64,000 nt of DNA from positions 62,001 to 126,000 of the forward strand of contig SCTR01000005.1 of assembly GCA_004297305.1 (NCBI GenBank), written 5' to 3'. The stretch is from Actinomycetota bacterium. Lineage in GTDB: Bacteria > Actinomycetota > Actinomycetes > S36-B12 > FW305-bin1. The position numbers were made by a program, and so were the translations under genes. The first letter of the stretch is position 1. The number at the start of each line of letters is the position of its first letter. Shown piece after piece: positions 8,064 through 19,099 of this stretch. Under the pieces are notes generated by a model that worked only from the letters and a program-made list of their open reading frames with translations, had not been told where the DNA came from and did no database searches.

Positions 8064-8847
8064 GGTCGCCGACCAGGTTCGTCAGGACGCCGACGTCCTC
8101 GATCGCGACGCTGACCTCGTCGCCCGGCGACAGGGCAGCCACTCCCGCAGGCGTTCCGGTGAGGATGACGTCGCCGGGCAGCAGCGTCATCACAGCCGAG
8201 ATGTAGGCGACCAGTTCGGCCACGCCGTAGGACAACTGCGAGGTACGGCCGAGCTGGCGCACCTCGCCGTTCACGGTGCAGGACACCGCCAGATCCGCCG
8301 GGTCCGCGTCGGTGCTGACCCAGGGACCGAGTGGGCAGAACGTGTCGAAACCCTTGGCCCGGCCCCACTGTCCGTCGCGTTGCTGCAGATCCCGGGCGGT
8401 CACGTCGTTGGCCGCGGTGTAGCCGAGCACGACCTGATCGACGCGTTCGACCGGGACATCGCGGCAGAGCCGGCCGATGACCACGGCGAGTTCAGCCTCG
8501 TGGTCGACCTGGGCGGACTGCCACGGCAACCGGATCACATCGGCCGGGCCGATCACCGACGTGTTGGGCTTCAGGAACAGCATCGGCTCGGCCGGCTGGG
8601 CGTTGCCCAGTTCGGCGGCGTGCTCGGCGTAGTTGCGCCCCACGGCCACGATCTTGCTCGGCAGCACCGGGGCCAACAGCCGGACGTCGGCGAGCCGGTG
8701 GACGACGCCGGTGGGTTCCGGCGGTGCGAACGGATGGCCGGCGATCGCCGCGATCACGGTGTCCGGCCCGGGGCGGCCGGCCTCGTCCAGTCCGTCGACG
8801 AGGCCGAAGCCGACGTCGCCGGCGGTCGAGAACCGGGCGATGCGCAC
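8056..8847 (-). CDS. Fumarylacetoacetate hydrolase family protein
   Basis: This is a 263-residue member of the FAH superfamily. An N-terminal cap ([19 protein letters not shown]) is followed by [20 protein letters not shown], the metal-binding region [13 protein letters not shown], then [14 protein letters not shown], and the C-terminal [15 protein letters not shown]. Members hydrolyse or decarboxylate small beta-keto acids (acylpyruvases, homoprotocatechuate enzymes); the substrate cannot be told from the sequence. The start is GTG at 8847. Much longer open frames upstream are antisense-like sequence within cimA. It lies 59 bp after cimA and overlaps gltX, so all three may share a transcript. 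Confidence 0.88.
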   Translation of the reverse strand: MRIARFSTAGDVGFGLVDGLDEAGRPGPDTVIAAIAGHPFAPPEPTGVVHRLADVRLLAPVLPSKIVAVGRNYAEHAAELGNAQPAEPMLFLKPNTSVIGPADVIRLPWQSAQVDHEAELAVVIGRLCRDVPVERVDQVVLGYTAANDVTARDLQQRDGQWGRAKGFDTFCPLGPWVSTDADPADLAVSCTVNGEVRQLGRTSQLSYGVAELVAYISAVMTLLPGDVILTGTPAGVAALSPGDEVSVAIEDVGVLTNLVGDRD

Positions 8848-8906
8848 GGTCGGCGACCCTATCCGACCGCCGGCCGCCCGCCCGGCAGCGGCCGGCCGGT
8901 CCGTCG

Positions 8907-10487
8907 CTAGCGGCCGGAACGCAACAGCCCGTAGGCCAACGCGTCCTCCAGCGCGGTCCACGACGCCGCGATCACGTTCTCGTGCACCCCGACCGTGGTC
9001 CATTCCGCGTCGCCGTCGGTGGTCCCGACCAGCACCCGGGTCACCGCCCCGGTCCCGGTGACCCCGGCCAGGATCCGCACCTTGTAGTCGACCAGCTCCA
9101 GCTTGTCGACCTCCGGGCACAGCTGCACCACGGCGGTCCGCAGCGCGTTGTCGAGGGCGTTGACCGGCCCGTTGCCCTCGCCGGTCGCCACGATCCGGTC
9201 GCCGTCGGCCAGGACCTTCACGGTCGCCTCGCTGACGACCTCGCCGTCGGGCCGCTGCTCGACGATGGTGCGCCAGGACTCGACGGTGAACAGCCGGTGC
9301 CGGCCCGCCGATTCCTCCCGCAGCAACAACTCGAACGACGCGTCGGCGGCCTCGAACGTCCAGCCCCTGGCCTCGAGTTCCTTGACGCGGTCGACAACGC
9401 GCCCGAGCAGGTCGGGGTCGCCGGACAGGTCGAATCCCAGTTCGCGGCCCTTGAGTTCGACCGAGGCGCGACCGGCCATCTCGGTGATGAGGACCCGCAT
9501 GTCGTTGCCCACCAAGGCCGGATCGATGTGGTTGTACAGCTCGGCGGAGACCTTGAGCGCGCTGGCGTGCAGGCCCGCCTTGTGCGCGAACGACGACGTA
9601 CCGGCGTACGCCTGGTGGGTGTCGGGCGTGAGGTTGGCGATCTCGGCGATGGCGTGCGACACCCGGACCGTTTCGCGCAGTTTCCCGGCCGGCAGCACCG
9701 TCATTCCGAGCTTGGTCTCCAGATTCGCGACCACGGCGAACAGGTCCGCGTTGCCGGTGCGTTCGCCGTACCCGTTGGCAGTGCACTGCACGTGGGTCGC
9801 CCCGGCCTCGACCGCCGCCAGGGTGTTGGCCACGGCGCAGGCGGTGTCGTCCTGGCAGTGGATGCCGAGCCGGACGCCGGTCCGTGACGCGACGTCGCTG
9901 GCGATCGCCAGCACCCGGGACGGCAACATGCCGCCGTTGGTGTCGCACAGCACCCCGACGGCGGCACCGGCGTCGGCGGCAGCGACCAGCAGGCGGACCC
10001 CGTAGTCCGGATCGTGCAGGTAGCCGTCGAAGAAGTGCTCGTGGTCGACGAAGACCCGCCGGCCTGCCGCCACCAGGTGGGCCACGGTGTCGGTGACCAT
10101 CGCGAGGTTCTCGTCCAGCGTGGTACGCAGGGCCTGCGTGACATGGCGGACGTCGGACTTCGCCACGATCGTCACCACCGGCGCGCCGGACTCGAGCAGC
10201 GCCGCGACCTGCGGATCGCTGGCCGCGGTGGCACCGGCGCGACGGGTCGCCCCGAACGCCACCAGCTGCGCGTGCTGCAACTGCAGTTCGCTGGCGGCGC
10301 GGGCGAAGAACTCGGTGTCCTTCGGCATCGCCCCCGGCCAGCCGCCTTCGATGAAGCCGACCCCGTAGTCGTCGAGCAACCGCGCGACGGCGAGCTTGTC
10401 GTTCACCGAGTACGAGATCCCCTCGCGCTGCGCGCCGTCGCGCAACGTCGTGTCGTACACGTGGAACGAGTCGTCTGGACCGGTCAT
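8907..10487 (-). CDS. cimA: Citramalate synthase
   Basis: This is a 526-residue enzyme condensing pyruvate and acetyl-CoA to (R)-citramalate, the threonine-independent entry to isoleucine. The LeuA/HMGL-like TIM barrel has the metal/substrate motif YDTTLRDGAQREG (residues 11-23), the CimA-typical FIEGGWPGAMPKDTEFF, and LGIHCQDDTACAVANT. A C-terminal LeuA-type regulatory domain ends at the stop. Length and the GGWPG signature separate it from LeuA and homocitrate synthases. The ATG at 10487 is chosen because AGGAC lies about 11 bp upstream; GTG at 10496 is too close to that site. A leader peptide and attenuator precede it, and the FAH-family gene and gltX follow. Confidence 0.93.
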   Translation of the reverse strand: MTGPDDSFHVYDTTLRDGAQREGISYSVNDKLAVARLLDDYGVGFIEGGWPGAMPKDTEFFARAASELQLQHAQLVAFGATRRAGATAASDPQVAALLESGAPVVTIVAKSDVRHVTQALRTTLDENLAMVTDTVAHLVAAGRRVFVDHEHFFDGYLHDPDYGVRLLVAAADAGAAVGVLCDTNGGMLPSRVLAIASDVASRTGVRLGIHCQDDTACAVANTLAAVEAGATHVQCTANGYGERTGNADLFAVVANLETKLGMTVLPAGKLRETVRVSHAIAEIANLTPDTHQAYAGTSSFAHKAGLHASALKVSAELYNHIDPALVGNDMRVLITEMAGRASVELKGRELGFDLSGDPDLLGRVVDRVKELEARGWTFEAADASFELLLREESAGRHRLFTVESWRTIVEQRPDGEVVSEATVKVLADGDRIVATGEGNGPVNALDNALRTAVVQLCPEVDKLELVDYKVRILAGVTGTGAVTRVLVGTTDGDAEWTTVGVHENVIAASWTALEDALAYGLLRSGR

Positions 10488-10521
10488 GCTGGTCACGTCC
10501 TTCGGGCGGATCCGGGCAACG

Positions 10522-10554
10522 AAAAACCCCCTCGCCGGGGTGGCGTAGGGGGTT
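10522..10554 (-). terminator. Attenuator terminator upstream of cimA
   Basis: Arms AACCCCC (10525-10531) and GGGGGTT (10548-10554) enclose an inner CGCC/GGCG pair. On the minus strand the hairpin is followed by TTTTTCG. It lies between the leader peptide stop at 10573 and the cimA start, the expected place for a ribosome-controlled terminator. Confidence 0.8.
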
Positions 10555-10572
10555 GGCGCGTCGACGGGGAAC

Positions 10573-10617
10573 TCAGTCGACGCGCAGTCCAATAATCAGG
10601 CGGGTGGCGCAGGTCAC
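10573..10617 (-). CDS. cimA leader peptide (Leu/Ile codons)
   Basis: The short frame reads MTCATRLIIGLRVD (14 residues). It contains the codon run CTG ATT ATT GGA CTG, that is Leu-Ile-Ile-Gly-Leu, with two ATT codons that are uncommon in this GC-rich DNA. A terminator hairpin follows at 10522-10554, then cimA. A ribosome stalled at the Ile codons under isoleucine shortage would favour the antiterminated form. An alternative GTG start at 10635 would add six residues and lie 2 bp after the ilvE stop, giving translational coupling. No clear ribosome site is seen for either start. Confidence 0.72.
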   Translation of the reverse strand: MTCATRLIIGLRVD

Positions 10618-10637
10618 CGTGGCAGTGTGCCACACGC

Positions 10638-11747
10638 CTACCCGAGTGGATACATCCAGCCGTGCGGATCTGCCGCGGCCCCGGTCTGGATGTCCAGCAG
10701 CGCCTCGCGCAGCTGCAAGGTGATCGGCCCGGCCGTCCCGCCGGAGATCGACCACTGGGCGTCGCGGCTCTTAACGTGCCCGACCGGCGTGATCACCGCG
10801 GCGGTCCCGCACGCGAACACCTCGGTGAGCTGCCCGCTGGCGTTGCCCGCGCGCCACTCCTCGACGCTGACGCGTGCCTCCTCGACGCCGTAGCCCAGAT
10901 CGGCGGCCAGGGTGAGCAAGGACGAGCGGGTCACGCCTTCGAGCAGGGCGCCGGTCAGCGCCGGGGTCACCACCCGGGCGTCGCGACCGCTGCCGTAGAC
11001 GAAGAAGAGGTTCATGCCCCCCATCTCCTCGACCCATCGGTGCTCGGCGGCATCCAGCCAGACCACCTGGTCGCACCCCTGCTCGATCGCCTCCGCCTGG
11101 GCGATCAACGAGGCCGCGTAGTTGCCGGCGCACTTGGCCTCGCCGGTCCCGCCGGGGGCCGCGCGCACGTAGTCGTCGCACAGCCACACCGACACCGGAT
11201 GCACCCCGCCGGCGAAGTACGCGCCGGCCGGCGACGCGATGAGCAGATAGTCGTAGGCGTTGGCCGGCCGAACGCCCAGACCGACCTCGGTCGCGAACAT
11301 GAACGGCCGCAGGTACAGCGACCGTTCGGCATCGGCGGGGACCCAGGCGGAATCCACGCCGACGAGCGCCTGCAGCGATCCCAGGAACAGTTCTTCGGGC
11401 AGTTCCGGCATCGCCAGCCGCCGGGCGGACTTGGCGAAGCGGGCGGCATTGGCCCAGGGCCGGAAGGTCTTCACCGTCCCGTCGGCGTGCCGGTAGGCCT
11501 TGAGTCCTTCGAAGATGGACTGCCCGTAGTGGATGACGTTGGTCGCTGGGTCGATGGTGAGCGGGCCGTACGGCACCAGCTCGGGGTCGTGCCAGCCGCG
11601 GTCGGCGTCCCAGCGCACCCGCGCCATGTGGTCGGTGAAGGTCCGGCCGAAACCGGGGTCGGCGAGGATCGCGGCCCGCTCGGCCACCGGCAGCGGCGCG
11701 GGATTGCGGTGCAGCGCGAATGCCTCGGCGTGGGAGGTCGTGGTCAT
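10638..11747 (-). CDS. ilvE: Branched-chain amino-acid aminotransferase
   Basis: This is a 369-residue fold-type IV PLP aminotransferase that makes Leu, Ile and Val from their 2-oxo acids. The Schiff-base lysine is Lys205 in [15 protein letters not shown]. Other family marks are [15 protein letters not shown] near residue 72, [15 protein letters not shown], and VDGR-equivalent [12 protein letters not shown]. Length fits the BCAT-II group. ATG 11747 is chosen. It lies 92 bp after leuB on the same strand, and the cimA leader begins within 2-20 bp of its stop, so leuB, ilvE and cimA may form one readthrough unit with an internal attenuator. Confidence 0.95.
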   Translation of the reverse strand: MTTTSHAEAFALHRNPAPLPVAERAAILADPGFGRTFTDHMARVRWDADRGWHDPELVPYGPLTIDPATNVIHYGQSIFEGLKAYRHADGTVKTFRPWANAARFAKSARRLAMPELPEELFLGSLQALVGVDSAWVPADAERSLYLRPFMFATEVGLGVRPANAYDYLLIASPAGAYFAGGVHPVSVWLCDDYVRAAPGGTGEAKCAGNYAASLIAQAEAIEQGCDQVVWLDAAEHRWVEEMGGMNLFFVYGSGRDARVVTPALTGALLEGVTRSSLLTLAADLGYGVEEARVSVEEWRAGNASGQLTEVFACGTAAVITPVGHVKSRDAQWSISGGTAGPITLQLREALLDIQTGAAADPHGWMYPLG

Positions 11748-11839
11748 GGTCGGACGCTACCCCTTCGGCTCAGCACGGATTCGGTGGAGCGCACGACCCG
11801 GGGGCGGCGTTCGCCTCGGCGATCCGCCGGCGTCCCGGG

Positions 11840-12889
11840 TCAGCCGGCTACTGCGGTTGCCAAGGCATCGCCGATCTGGGCGGTCGAGCGGGCCCCGTTG
11901 CCCTGCCGGCCGGACAGGTCCGCGGAAACGGCGGCCTGCACACGATCCGCCGCCTTCGACGCCCCGACGTGGTCCAGCAGCATCGCCAGCGACAGCACCG
12001 TCGCGGTGGGGTCCGCCTGACCGGTCCCGGCGATATCGGGGGCCGAGCCGTGCACCGGCTCGAACATCGACGGGTTGGTGCGGCTGACGTCGAGATTGCC
12101 GCTGGCGGCCAGGCCGATGCCCCCGGTGATCGCCGCGCCGATGTCGGTGAGGATGTCGCCGAACAGGTTGTCGGTGACGACGACGTCGAAACGCTCCGGA
12201 GCGGTGAGGAAGAACATCGCCGCCGCGTCGACGTGGCAGTAGTCGGTGGTGACGTCGGGAAACTCCGCCGCGACGCGGTCGAAGGTCCGCTGCCACAGCG
12301 AACCGGCGTACACCAGCACGTTGGTCTTGTGCACCAGCGTGACCTTGCGCCGGCGCTTCGTGGCCCGCTGGAAGGCATCACGGACGATGCGCTCCACGCC
12401 GAACGCGGTGTTGAGGCTCTCTTCGGTGGCCACCTCGTGCGGGGTGCCGCGCCGCAGCGTTCCACCGGCACCGACGTACGGACCCTCGGTCCCCTCACGG
12501 CACACCACGAAGTCGATGTCCTCGACGCCCTTGCCTGCCAGCGGCGTCGCGACACCGGGGTACAGCTTGACCGGCCGGAGGTTCACGTGGTGATCCAGCG
12601 CGAACCGCAACGGCAACAGCACGCCGCGCTCCAGCACGCCCGGCGGCACACTCGGATCGCCGATGGCGCCCAACAGGATCGCGTCGTGGCCGCGCAGTTC
12701 CTCGAGCACGGTGTCCGGCAACGTCTCGCCTGTGGCGTTGTAGCGCCGCGCCCCCAGGTCGTACTCCTGCGTGGCGACGGCGAGGTCGTCGGCCGGCGCG
12801 GCGGCGGCCAGCACCTTCAGGGCCTCGCCGACCACCTCCACACCGATGCCGTCGCCGGGAATGACTGCCAGACGCAGGGAGCGGGACAT
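11840..12889 (-). CDS. leuB: 3-Isopropylmalate dehydrogenase
   Basis: This is a 349-residue NAD-dependent beta-decarboxylating dehydrogenase, step 3 of leucine synthesis. Family marks are [20 protein letters not shown] at the N-terminus, [10 protein letters not shown], the active-site Lys in [11 protein letters not shown], the Asp residues in [18 protein letters not shown], and [21 protein letters not shown] near the C-terminus for NAD binding. The start was set at ATG 12889 ([14 protein letters not shown]), 12 codons into the longest frame, to match family N-termini. It is separated from the upstream TM2 gene by a 15-bp-arm hairpin, so it probably has its own promoter in 12890-12985. Confidence 0.94.
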   Translation of the reverse strand: MSRSLRLAVIPGDGIGVEVVGEALKVLAAAAPADDLAVATQEYDLGARRYNATGETLPDTVLEELRGHDAILLGAIGDPSVPPGVLERGVLLPLRFALDHHVNLRPVKLYPGVATPLAGKGVEDIDFVVCREGTEGPYVGAGGTLRRGTPHEVATEESLNTAFGVERIVRDAFQRATKRRRKVTLVHKTNVLVYAGSLWQRTFDRVAAEFPDVTTDYCHVDAAAMFFLTAPERFDVVVTDNLFGDILTDIGAAITGGIGLAASGNLDVSRTNPSMFEPVHGSAPDIAGTGQADPTATVLSLAMLLDHVGASKAADRVQAAVSADLSGRQGNGARSTAQIGDALATAVAG

Positions 12890-12985
12890 GGCCGGCAGCG
12901 TACGCCGCCGTCCACGCCTCGACATCCTCGTCTCGGCATACGGACGCAGTTCCGTGGAGACGGGGGGAACCGGCCGAACCGGCGA

Positions 12986-13025
12986 ATCGGGGAAACTCGC
13001 GGGAAGGACGGCGAGTTTCCCCGAT
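12986..13025. terminator. Perfect 15-bp inverted repeat, probable terminator
   Basis: ATCGGGGAAACTCGC (12986-13000) and GCGAGTTTCCCCGAT (13011-13025) are exact reverse complements around a 10-nt loop. There is no U-tract. The hairpin lies 11 bp beyond the end of the TM2 gene, so it most likely terminates that transcript. Confidence 0.7.
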
Positions 13026-13035
13026 CGGCCAGCCG

Positions 13036-13359
13036 CTACCAGTTCTGCAGGGCCTTGCCTTCCTTGTCGCGGAACGAGCCGATCAAGATCATGATGAAGT
13101 CGACGAGCACCCAGATGCCCAGGCCGCCGAGCGTCACGATCATGAGGATGGCCGTGCCGACCTTGCCGACGTAGAAGCGGTGGATACCCAGGACGCCCAG
13201 GAACCAGGCCAGCAGCGCGGCTGCGAGCCGGGACTTCTCCGATACGGGGTTGCCTGCGGCGTCGAGCATCGGCTTGCCATTGGGGAACACCGGTACCGGT
13301 GCGCCGTAACCGCCGGGCGGCGGCAGCGGAGCAGCGGGCGGCGGGGTCGGGGTGCTCAC
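13036..13359 (-). CDS. TM2-domain membrane protein
   Basis: This is a 107-residue protein. A Pro/Ala-rich cytosolic N-terminus ([20 protein letters not shown]) is followed by the TM2 domain: [20 protein letters not shown], a short turn YVGKVGTA, and a second helix [22 protein letters not shown]2 proteins are small two-helix membrane proteins of undefined function, common in Actinomycetota. GTG 13359 is chosen because AGGAGG lies upstream; the longer frame has no such site. It is divergent from the leuA leader and ends at a strong hairpin. Confidence 0.85.
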   Translation of the reverse strand: MSTPTPPPAAPLPPPGGYGAPVPVFPNGKPMLDAAGNPVSEKSRLAAALLAWFLGVLGIHRFYVGKVGTAILMIVTLGGLGIWVLVDFIMILIGSFRDKEGKALQNW

Positions 13360-13412
13360 GGCGGATGCCTCCTGGTCGCCCCTCGGGCGAGGGGCCTCGC
13401 GACAGACCGTAG

Positions 13413-15425
<2,013 letters not shown>

Positions 15426-15518
15426 CGCCCGGTTCAGCGGGCCCGACAGTCGACTCTAGTTCCGTGACGTCAGCGAGGCCGGCGGCGCGGTTCCGCTGGA
15501 CCCACGGCGCGCGTCGCC

Positions 15519-15584
15519 AGACCGACGGCGCGGGCAATTCGCAGGTCCGCTAGACCGACGGCGCGGGCAATTCGCAGGTCTGGT
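15519..15584. repeat. Tandem 33-bp duplication, 29 bp identical
   Basis: AGACCGACGGCGCGGGCAAT... occurs at 15519 and again at 15552, identical over 29 bp (15519-15547 and 15552-15580). The second copy contains the last codons and stop of the CGSC-partner gene; the first lies just beyond it. It looks like a local duplication of that gene's 3' end. Confidence 0.85.
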
Positions 15585-16626
15585 CGACCAGGCGCTGGGT
15601 GACCGGCCGGTTGAAGTGGCTGCCCAGCGGACCCGCGCTCGGCATCAGGTAGGTGTAGTTCCCGCTGTCACCGGCGACCAGCAGCAGGATGTCAGCGGGC
15701 TCCTTGACGACGTTGAAGCGACTGCCGGGCGGGTACGTCGCCCCGGTGTAGTACGCGAGTTCCTCCGCGGTCCGCCAGGTGCGCGAGAACAGTTCCGCTT
15801 GGAGCTGTTCTCGCGTATAGCCGGCCTCCGCCATCGGCTGCGCGTGAGCCGGGTTCAGCACGACGGTCACGGTGCCCGCCTCGTGTTGGCTGTTGTTCGA
15901 GGCGGGACTGGCCAGCGCGGCGCTGACCGTCCGCAGCCAACGGTCGGCGAAGGGGAGGTCGGAATGGGTGGTGCCGATCGCCACCAGGACCGAGTGGGGT
16001 GCCTCGGCCCCGACCACGGTCACCGCGCTGTCCTCGGCAGCACAGCCGCGGGTGGTGTGCAACGGCGGGAACGGGCTGTGCTCCTCGGCTTCGGCGAGGC
16101 AGTAGCTGAACTTGCCAGGCTGTCCCATGATCGCCATGTCGCCGACCCCGGGCCGGGCGCCACCGAGGTTGAGCAGGCACAACCGCAGCGCCCGGCCGAT
16201 GGTGGCGTTGGCCCGGAAGCCGGCACCGAGCGCGCCGACGCCGCTGGCGATGGGGCCACAGTCGATCCGGGCCGGTCCGTTCACGATGATGAGCGGGGCC
16301 ACGTTGTGCGTGGTCGCCTGCAACTCGGTGAGGTCGAACTCCGGGCGGGTGACTGCCCGGACCGCGGCGATCACCACCGGAAAGTGCTCGGGCAGACAGC
16401 CGGCCATCACGGCGTTGATCGCGACCTTCTCGATGGTCGCGACGCCGAGCCGCGGCCCGATCTCACCGAGGACGAACTCGGCATCCAGGCCGCCGGCCTG
16501 GATGAGCTGCTCCACCCGCGCCGGCGTCGGTACGACGACCGGCAGGCCGTCGGTGAGCCCGTGCTCCTGCAAGGCGTCCTGGGCGGCAGCCTCGTCGGCT
16601 GCCTGCAGCTGTCGAGCCCCGCTCAC
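15550..16626 (-). CDS. Uncharacterised partner of the CGSC (UGSC-type) protein
   Basis: This is a 358-residue protein I cannot assign to a characterised enzyme. The N-terminus reads DALQEHGLTDGLPVVVPTP, then TIEKVAINAVMAGCLPEHFP, ATTHNVAPLIIVNGPARIDC, RANATIGRALRLCLLNLGG and MAIMGQPGKFSYCLAE; the second half has AGDSGNYTYLMPSAG near the end. Several Cys residues occur in these conserved-looking blocks, and there is no signal peptide or membrane helix. It starts at GTG 16626, overlapping the upstream CGSC gene as GTGA, so the two are surely co-translated and probably form one complex or pathway. An 80-codon open extension upstream is out-of-frame sequence of the CGSC gene. A reductase or lyase role is possible, but that is guesswork. 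Confidence 0.6.
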   Translation of the reverse strand: MSGARQLQAADEAAAQDALQEHGLTDGLPVVVPTPARVEQLIQAGGLDAEFVLGEIGPRLGVATIEKVAINAVMAGCLPEHFPVVIAAVRAVTRPEFDLTELQATTHNVAPLIIVNGPARIDCGPIASGVGALGAGFRANATIGRALRLCLLNLGGARPGVGDMAIMGQPGKFSYCLAEAEEHSPFPPLHTTRGCAAEDSAVTVVGAEAPHSVLVAIGTTHSDLPFADRWLRTVSAALASPASNNSQHEAGTVTVVLNPAHAQPMAEAGYTREQLQAELFSRTWRTAEELAYYTGATYPPGSRFNVVKEPADILLLVAGDSGNYTYLMPSAGPLGSHFNRPVTQRLVDQTCELPAPSV

Positions 16627-17156
16627 GCGGCCAGCCCACGCAGATCGGACAGAATCTCCGGGCTGAACTTGGTGGCGACCACGCGCAGGTTCTCCAGCCC
16701 GGTCCCTGCCAGCGGGTGCGGCAGGACGACCTGCGGCAATCCGGTGAGACCGAGCGAGAACGCGACCTGCGCCGCCAACGGATGAAACACCTCGGTGACC
16801 AGCAGGACGACGGGCAACCCGTAGCCGGCGATGGTGACCGCGTCGCGCGTGGACGCCGCCGTACACGATCCGCAGTGCCCGATCGCGACGACGAGCGCGT
16901 CGCAGTCACCGAAATGCTGCCCGATCTCGTCGGGGGTGAGCGACGTCCCGAGCCGGGGCTTGGTGTAGAGCACGAAGGACGCGTCCGGCTGGTGTGCGCC
17001 GATCGCGGCTTGGACCTCCTGCAGGAACGCGGTCGAGTCGGGGAACCCGTTCGCCAGCAACCCGATCCGGACTGCCCCGTCGCCGGCCAGTCGGAGCTGG
17101 TACTCGTGCGTCTCGTGCGGCGGCCCGGCGTCCGGATCCAGATACGTGATGGGCAT
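16623..17156 (-). CDS. UGSC-family (seleno)protein homologue, Cys form
   Basis: This is a 177-residue protein whose hallmark is IGHCGSCTAAS, with Cys95 and Cys98 forming CGSC. I recognise this as the position where the UGSC family carries selenocysteine (U-G-S-C). Here both codons are ordinary Cys (TGC, TGT), so it is the non-selenium form. A Rossmann-like alternation surrounds it: VRIGLLANGFPDST, DCDALVVAIGHCGSC, GYGLPVVLLVTEVF, LPQVVLPHPLAG. A redox-active dithiol is therefore likely; the substrate is unknown. The start was placed at ATG 17156 (MPITYLDPDAG) behind GAGGGA. It overlaps the 358-residue partner by GTGA. Confidence 0.65.
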   Translation of the reverse strand: MPITYLDPDAGPPHETHEYQLRLAGDGAVRIGLLANGFPDSTAFLQEVQAAIGAHQPDASFVLYTKPRLGTSLTPDEIGQHFGDCDALVVAIGHCGSCTAASTRDAVTIAGYGLPVVLLVTEVFHPLAAQVAFSLGLTGLPQVVLPHPLAGTGLENLRVVATKFSPEILSDLRGLAA

Positions 17157-17358
17157 GGACCCGTCCCTCACTTCCGCCCCCGACCGTGGACCAAGCGGAA
17201 CGCCCCCGATCAACCGGAACGCCCTGACAGGCGACAGCCTCAGGCGATCAGGACGCCATTGATCAATCGGAACGTAGCGTCGCGACCACCACCGGTCAAG
17301 GTGCCCGCGGGCAGCCCGGCGAGCGGCACCGGGCTATCCGTGTCCGGGATCGACAGGC

Positions 17359-18948
17359 CTAGTCGGCCAGGTCCACCGTGCGGCCGGAGTCGGCGCCGAT
17401 GGCGCCGCTGATGGCCGAGAGCACCTCGGCGGGCACCGCGGTGTCGACGGTGAGCGCGATGAGCGCCTGGCCGCCGGCCTCGTCACGACTGACCTGCATG
17501 CCGGCGATGTTGATGCCGGCGTCGCCCAGGACGCGCCCGGCGATGCCGACGACGCCCGGGCGGTCGACGTACCGGAAGAACGCCAGGTGCGCGCTGATCG
17601 GCACGTCCACGCCGAAACCGTCGACTTCGACGATCCGCTCCACGCCTCGCGGACCGGTCACCGTCCCCGCGACGGACACCGCCTGACCGTCGGTGAGCGT
17701 CAGCCGGACGCGTACCACGTTGCGGTAGTCCGGGCTCTCCGGGTCGGTCACCAGCGACACGCTCACGCCGCGCTCGGCCGCGATGACCGGGGCGTTGACG
17801 TAGGAGACCGGCTCGTCCACCAGCGCCGCGAAGACGCCCTTGGTGGCCGACAGTTCCAGGATCTTGACGTCCTGCGAGGCGATCTCGCCGCGAACCTCGA
17901 CCTCGATCCCGGCGACCGGCGCCGCCGCCAGCGCAGCCGCGATCTGGCCGAGCTTCTCCGACAGCGCCAGGCCCGGGCGGACGTCCTCGGCGATCGTGCC
18001 GCCGCGGACGTTGACCGCATCGGGAACCAGTTCGCCGGCCAGGGCCAGCCGTACCGAGCGGGCCACCGCGATCCCGGCCTTCTCCTGCGCCTCGTCGGTC
18101 GACGCACCCAGGTGCGGGGTGGCCACGACGTTGTCGAGGGTGAACAGCGGGGAGTCCGTGCACGGCTCCGTGGCGAACACGTCCAGCCCGGCACCGGCCA
18201 CCCGGCCGTCCCTGAGCGCCTCGTACAACGCGGTCTCGTCGACGATGCCACCGCGCGCGGCGTTGATCACCCGGACCGTCGGCTTCACCGTCTTCAACGC
18301 CTCGGCACCGATCAGGCCCACCGTCTCCGGCGTCTTCGGCAGGTGGACGGTGATGAAGTCGCTGTCGCGCAACAACTCCTCAAGGGGAACCATGCGTACG
18401 CCGATCTGCGCGGCGCGGGCCGGCTGCACGAACGGGTCGTAGGCGATCAGCGTGACACCGAACGCCGAGAGCCGCTGCGCGACCAGGATGCCGATCCGGC
18501 CCAGCCCGACGACGCCGACGACCTTGTCCGCGAGCTCGACCCCGGTGTACTTGGAACGCTTCCATTCCCCGTGGCGCAGCGCCTGATGCGCCGGGGAGAT
18601 GTTGCGAGCGCTGGCCAGCAGCAGTCCGACGGCCAGCTCGGCCGCGCTCACGATGTTCGACGTGGGCGCGTTGACGACCATCACGCCGGCCTGGGTGGCG
18701 GCCTTGACGTCGACGTTGTCCAGACCGACGCCGGCGCGGGCCACGACCTTCAGCTGCCGGGCCGCGGCGATGGCCTCGGCGTCCACCTTCGTCGCCGACC
18801 GCACCAGGATCGCGTCGACGTCGGCGATCGCCGCGAGCAGCGCCGTACGGTCAGCGCCGTCGCAGTAGCGAATCTCGAACTCCGGACCCAGCGCCGCCAC
18901 GGTGGCGCCGGAGAGCTCTTCGGCGATGAGGACGACAGGCTTGCTCAC
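17359..18948 (-). CDS. serA: D-3-phosphoglycerate dehydrogenase
   Basis: This is a 529-residue type I PGDH, the first step of serine synthesis (3-phosphoglycerate to phosphohydroxypyruvate, NAD-linked). The substrate/NAD domains include VVARAGVGLDNVDVKAAT, GVVGLGRIGILVAQRL (dinucleotide loop), RVINAARGGIVDETAL with the catalytic Arg, and VVATPHLGASTDEAQ with the catalytic His. The long C-terminal half holds the allosteric-substrate-binding insertion and an ACT domain (YVDRPGVVGIAGRVLGDAGI), as in mycobacterial SerA, so serine feedback is expected. GTG 18948 was chosen to match family N-termini (SKPVVLIAEELS). It lies downstream of ilvC and the phosphatase gene on the same strand. Confidence 0.94.
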   Translation of the reverse strand: MSKPVVLIAEELSGATVAALGPEFEIRYCDGADRTALLAAIADVDAILVRSATKVDAEAIAAARQLKVVARAGVGLDNVDVKAATQAGVMVVNAPTSNIVSAAELAVGLLLASARNISPAHQALRHGEWKRSKYTGVELADKVVGVVGLGRIGILVAQRLSAFGVTLIAYDPFVQPARAAQIGVRMVPLEELLRDSDFITVHLPKTPETVGLIGAEALKTVKPTVRVINAARGGIVDETALYEALRDGRVAGAGLDVFATEPCTDSPLFTLDNVVATPHLGASTDEAQEKAGIAVARSVRLALAGELVPDAVNVRGGTIAEDVRPGLALSEKLGQIAAALAAAPVAGIEVEVRGEIASQDVKILELSATKGVFAALVDEPVSYVNAPVIAAERGVSVSLVTDPESPDYRNVVRVRLTLTDGQAVSVAGTVTGPRGVERIVEVDGFGVDVPISAHLAFFRYVDRPGVVGIAGRVLGDAGINIAGMQVSRDEAGGQALIALTVDTAVPAEVLSAISGAIGADSGRTVDLAD

Positions 18949-19099
18949 AGGACACCTCTGGTGGCGGGGGAACTCTTCTCGCCGGCTGTCGGCGAACTCG
19001 CATCCACCCGGCGCGGGTACTGCCGGGATCACGTCCGGCGGCGAGCCGGGCCATCCTACCGACGGCCCTCATCACCGCCGACGGCCGTCGGCCGGGCCG

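Noticed and set aside
16863-16874. Possible selenocysteine in the CGSC motif
   Set aside because: Both motif codons are ordinary cysteine codons (TGC, TGT); there is no in-frame TGA.
17196-17274. Three CGGAACG motifs (17196, 17215, 17268) resembling ECF-sigma -35 elements
   Set aside because: They point along the plus strand while all nearby genes lie on the minus strand, and no matching -10 is visible.
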